Of a DNA stretch of 6,788 nucleotides, positions 6,358-6,788 are shown one piece after another (within the stretch, counting starts at the first letter, position 1; the number at the start of each line of letters is the position of its first letter). The stretch comes from Candidatus Aerophobota bacterium (GTDB taxonomy: Bacteria; Aerophobota; Aerophobia; Aerophobales; B3-G15): assembly GCA_003648845.1 (NCBI GenBank), contig QMQA01000064.1, forward strand, positions 1-6,788. The letters are read 5' to 3'. The position numbers and the translations under genes are program-made. Below the pieces are notes generated by a model. That model ran no database searches, was not told the DNA's origin, and worked only from the letters and a program-made list of their open reading frames with translations.

Positions 6358-6597
6358 TTGAATACTTATTTTATTAATGAATTAATGAGAAAATCAGGAG
6401 TCAGGGATAAATTTGCTCTTACCCGTTTTGCTATTAAAAGAGCAAAGGAGCTGATTAAAGAAAAAGAAAAAAGGGTACTCCTTGACTCTGAAAAACTAAC
6501 CACCCGCATTTTAAAAGAAATCCACCAGGGAAAGCTAAAATCCGAGGAATCCCCGCCAGGGGAAAGTAGTCAGAATAACCATTTATCGAATAACTAA
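6358..6597 (+). CDS. rpoZ: DNA-directed RNA polymerase omega subunit
   Basis: Omega is a small chaperone-like subunit that binds the beta-prime subunit in RNA polymerase. The 79-residue length fits. The conserved core is visible: NELMRKSGVRDKFALTRFAI (7-26) leads into KRAKEL (27-32), and LTTRILKEIHQGKL (47-60) matches the usual ..A..EI..GKI stretch. The C-terminal tail (about 62-79) is hydrophilic and Ser/Asn/Glu-rich, as is common in omega. The start is TTG at 6358, backed by AAGGAG. Position directly after gmk is the standard bacterial context and supports the call, since omega is short and diverges quickly. Omega helps form one ppGpp site in E. coli polymerase; whether that applies here is not visible. 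coaBC, often the next gene, is absent: a convergent gene follows instead. Confidence 0.88.
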   Translation: MNTYFINELMRKSGVRDKFALTRFAIKRAKELIKEKEKRVLLDSEKLTTRILKEIHQGKLKSEESPPGESSQNNHLSNN

Positions 6598-6614
6598 AAC
6601 AAAAGTCCTTATTT

Positions 6615-6636
6615 ATAGCTAATCTTCTTAGCTTAT
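6615..6636. terminator. Weak hairpin between convergent genes, possible terminator
   Basis: AGCTAA (6617-6622) and TTAGCT (6628-6633) form a 6-bp stem around a 5-nt loop, extendable to 8 bp with one bulge. It lies between rpoZ and the minus-strand gene and includes the latter's stop codon. Downstream on the minus strand there is a T-rich run (TTTTGTTTT) about 11 nt from the stem. No T-tract follows on the plus strand. The stem is AT-rich and weak, so a terminator role is only suggested. Confidence 0.25.
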
Positions 6637-6788
6637 GGTGCTAAAAGGGATTGATGCCAGCAGAATATCCTGAAAATCGCTCCTTGTAGCAAGTTCTATA
6701 CACCTTACAAGGGAGGGTATTTTCTCAGCTTCCTGACGAGAGTCCTCGGATAAAAGAGCCTTAATAGCTCCCATGAGAGCAGCATTGC
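6628..6788 (-). CDS. C-terminal end of RACo-like ASKHA (DUF4445) protein, partial
   Basis: Reading the minus strand, a frame is open from the right edge to a TAA at 6628-6630 and encodes about 52 residues. The peptide begins NAALMGAIKALLSEDSR, continues EAEKIPSLVRCIELATRSDF and ends QDILLASIPFSTIS. This matches the C-terminal pattern of DUF4445/RACo proteins: GNAA..GA..ALLS, then EAE.I...V.YIEL...PDFQ. These proteins carry an N-terminal 2Fe-2S ferredoxin domain and an ASKHA ATPase domain, and they reactivate corrinoid proteins in methyl-transfer pathways. Only the tail is in view, so neither domain can be checked. The very end differs from the usual F..ALYFPH-like close. The gene is convergent with rpoZ, 30 nt away. 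The assignment is from pattern memory and is moderately sure. Confidence 0.65.
   Translation of the reverse strand, partial: NAALMGAIKALLSEDSRQEAEKIPSLVRCIELATRSDFQDILLASIPFSTIS

Noticed and set aside
6550..6563. Inverted repeat TCCCC-GCCA-GGGGA near the end of rpoZ
   Set aside because: The stem is only 5 bp, it lies inside the coding tail, and no T-run follows, so it is not a convincing terminator.
6682..6712. Inverted repeat CCTTGTA / TACAAGG
   Set aside because: It falls inside the minus-strand coding end with a 17-nt spacer and no operator context; probably chance.

Overview
The window is a dense, mostly plus-strand stretch of bacterial chromosome, about 40-45% GC by eye. It has short or overlapping gene junctions and frequent TTG/GTG starts. 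No phage, transposon, CRISPR, tRNA or rRNA sequence is visible. The organism is a bacterium that makes lysine and meso-diaminopimelate (DAP). A minus-strand gene ending at the right edge resembles the C-terminus of RACo-type (DUF4445/ASKHA) corrinoid-protein activators. That hints at an anaerobe with methyl-corrinoid or Wood-Ljungdahl metabolism. The remA gene that often sits between yicC and gmk in Firmicutes is absent here. I cannot assign a phylum from the sequence alone; a poorly cultured, deep-branching anaerobic lineage is a guess.

Region 1 (1-4732) reads as one operon whose promoter lies upstream of the window. It holds the 3' end of argH, a single 696-codon gene fusing DAP decarboxylase (LysA) to DAP epimerase (DapF), dapA, a yjbQ-family gene, folK, and an ABC-type ATPase gene. 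Neighbours overlap by 4 nt (argH/lysA-dapF and yjbQ/folK), 8 nt (lysA-dapF/dapA) or a few tens of nt (folK/ABC). The only gap is 29 nt, before yjbQ. The lysine part supplies the first committed step (DapA) and the last two steps (DapF then LysA). dapB and the middle-pathway genes are not in the window.

Region 2 (4729-6597) is a second unit: yicC (endoribonuclease family), gmk (guanylate kinase) and rpoZ (RNA polymerase omega). It is preceded by a textbook sigma-70-type promoter, TTGACA - 16 nt - TATAAT, whose -35 box overlaps the stop codon of the ABC gene. The yicC-gmk-rpoZ order is widely conserved in bacteria.

Region 3 (6598-6788) is a 30-nt convergent intergenic gap with a small hairpin, then the 3' end of the minus-strand RACo-like gene, which runs off the right edge.

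The most notable items are the LysA-DapF fusion, the perfect promoter embedded at the ABC stop codon, the ABC ATPase with no membrane partner beside it, and the unlisted RACo-like gene end. I saw no clear sign of a wholly new system; most genes are housekeeping.
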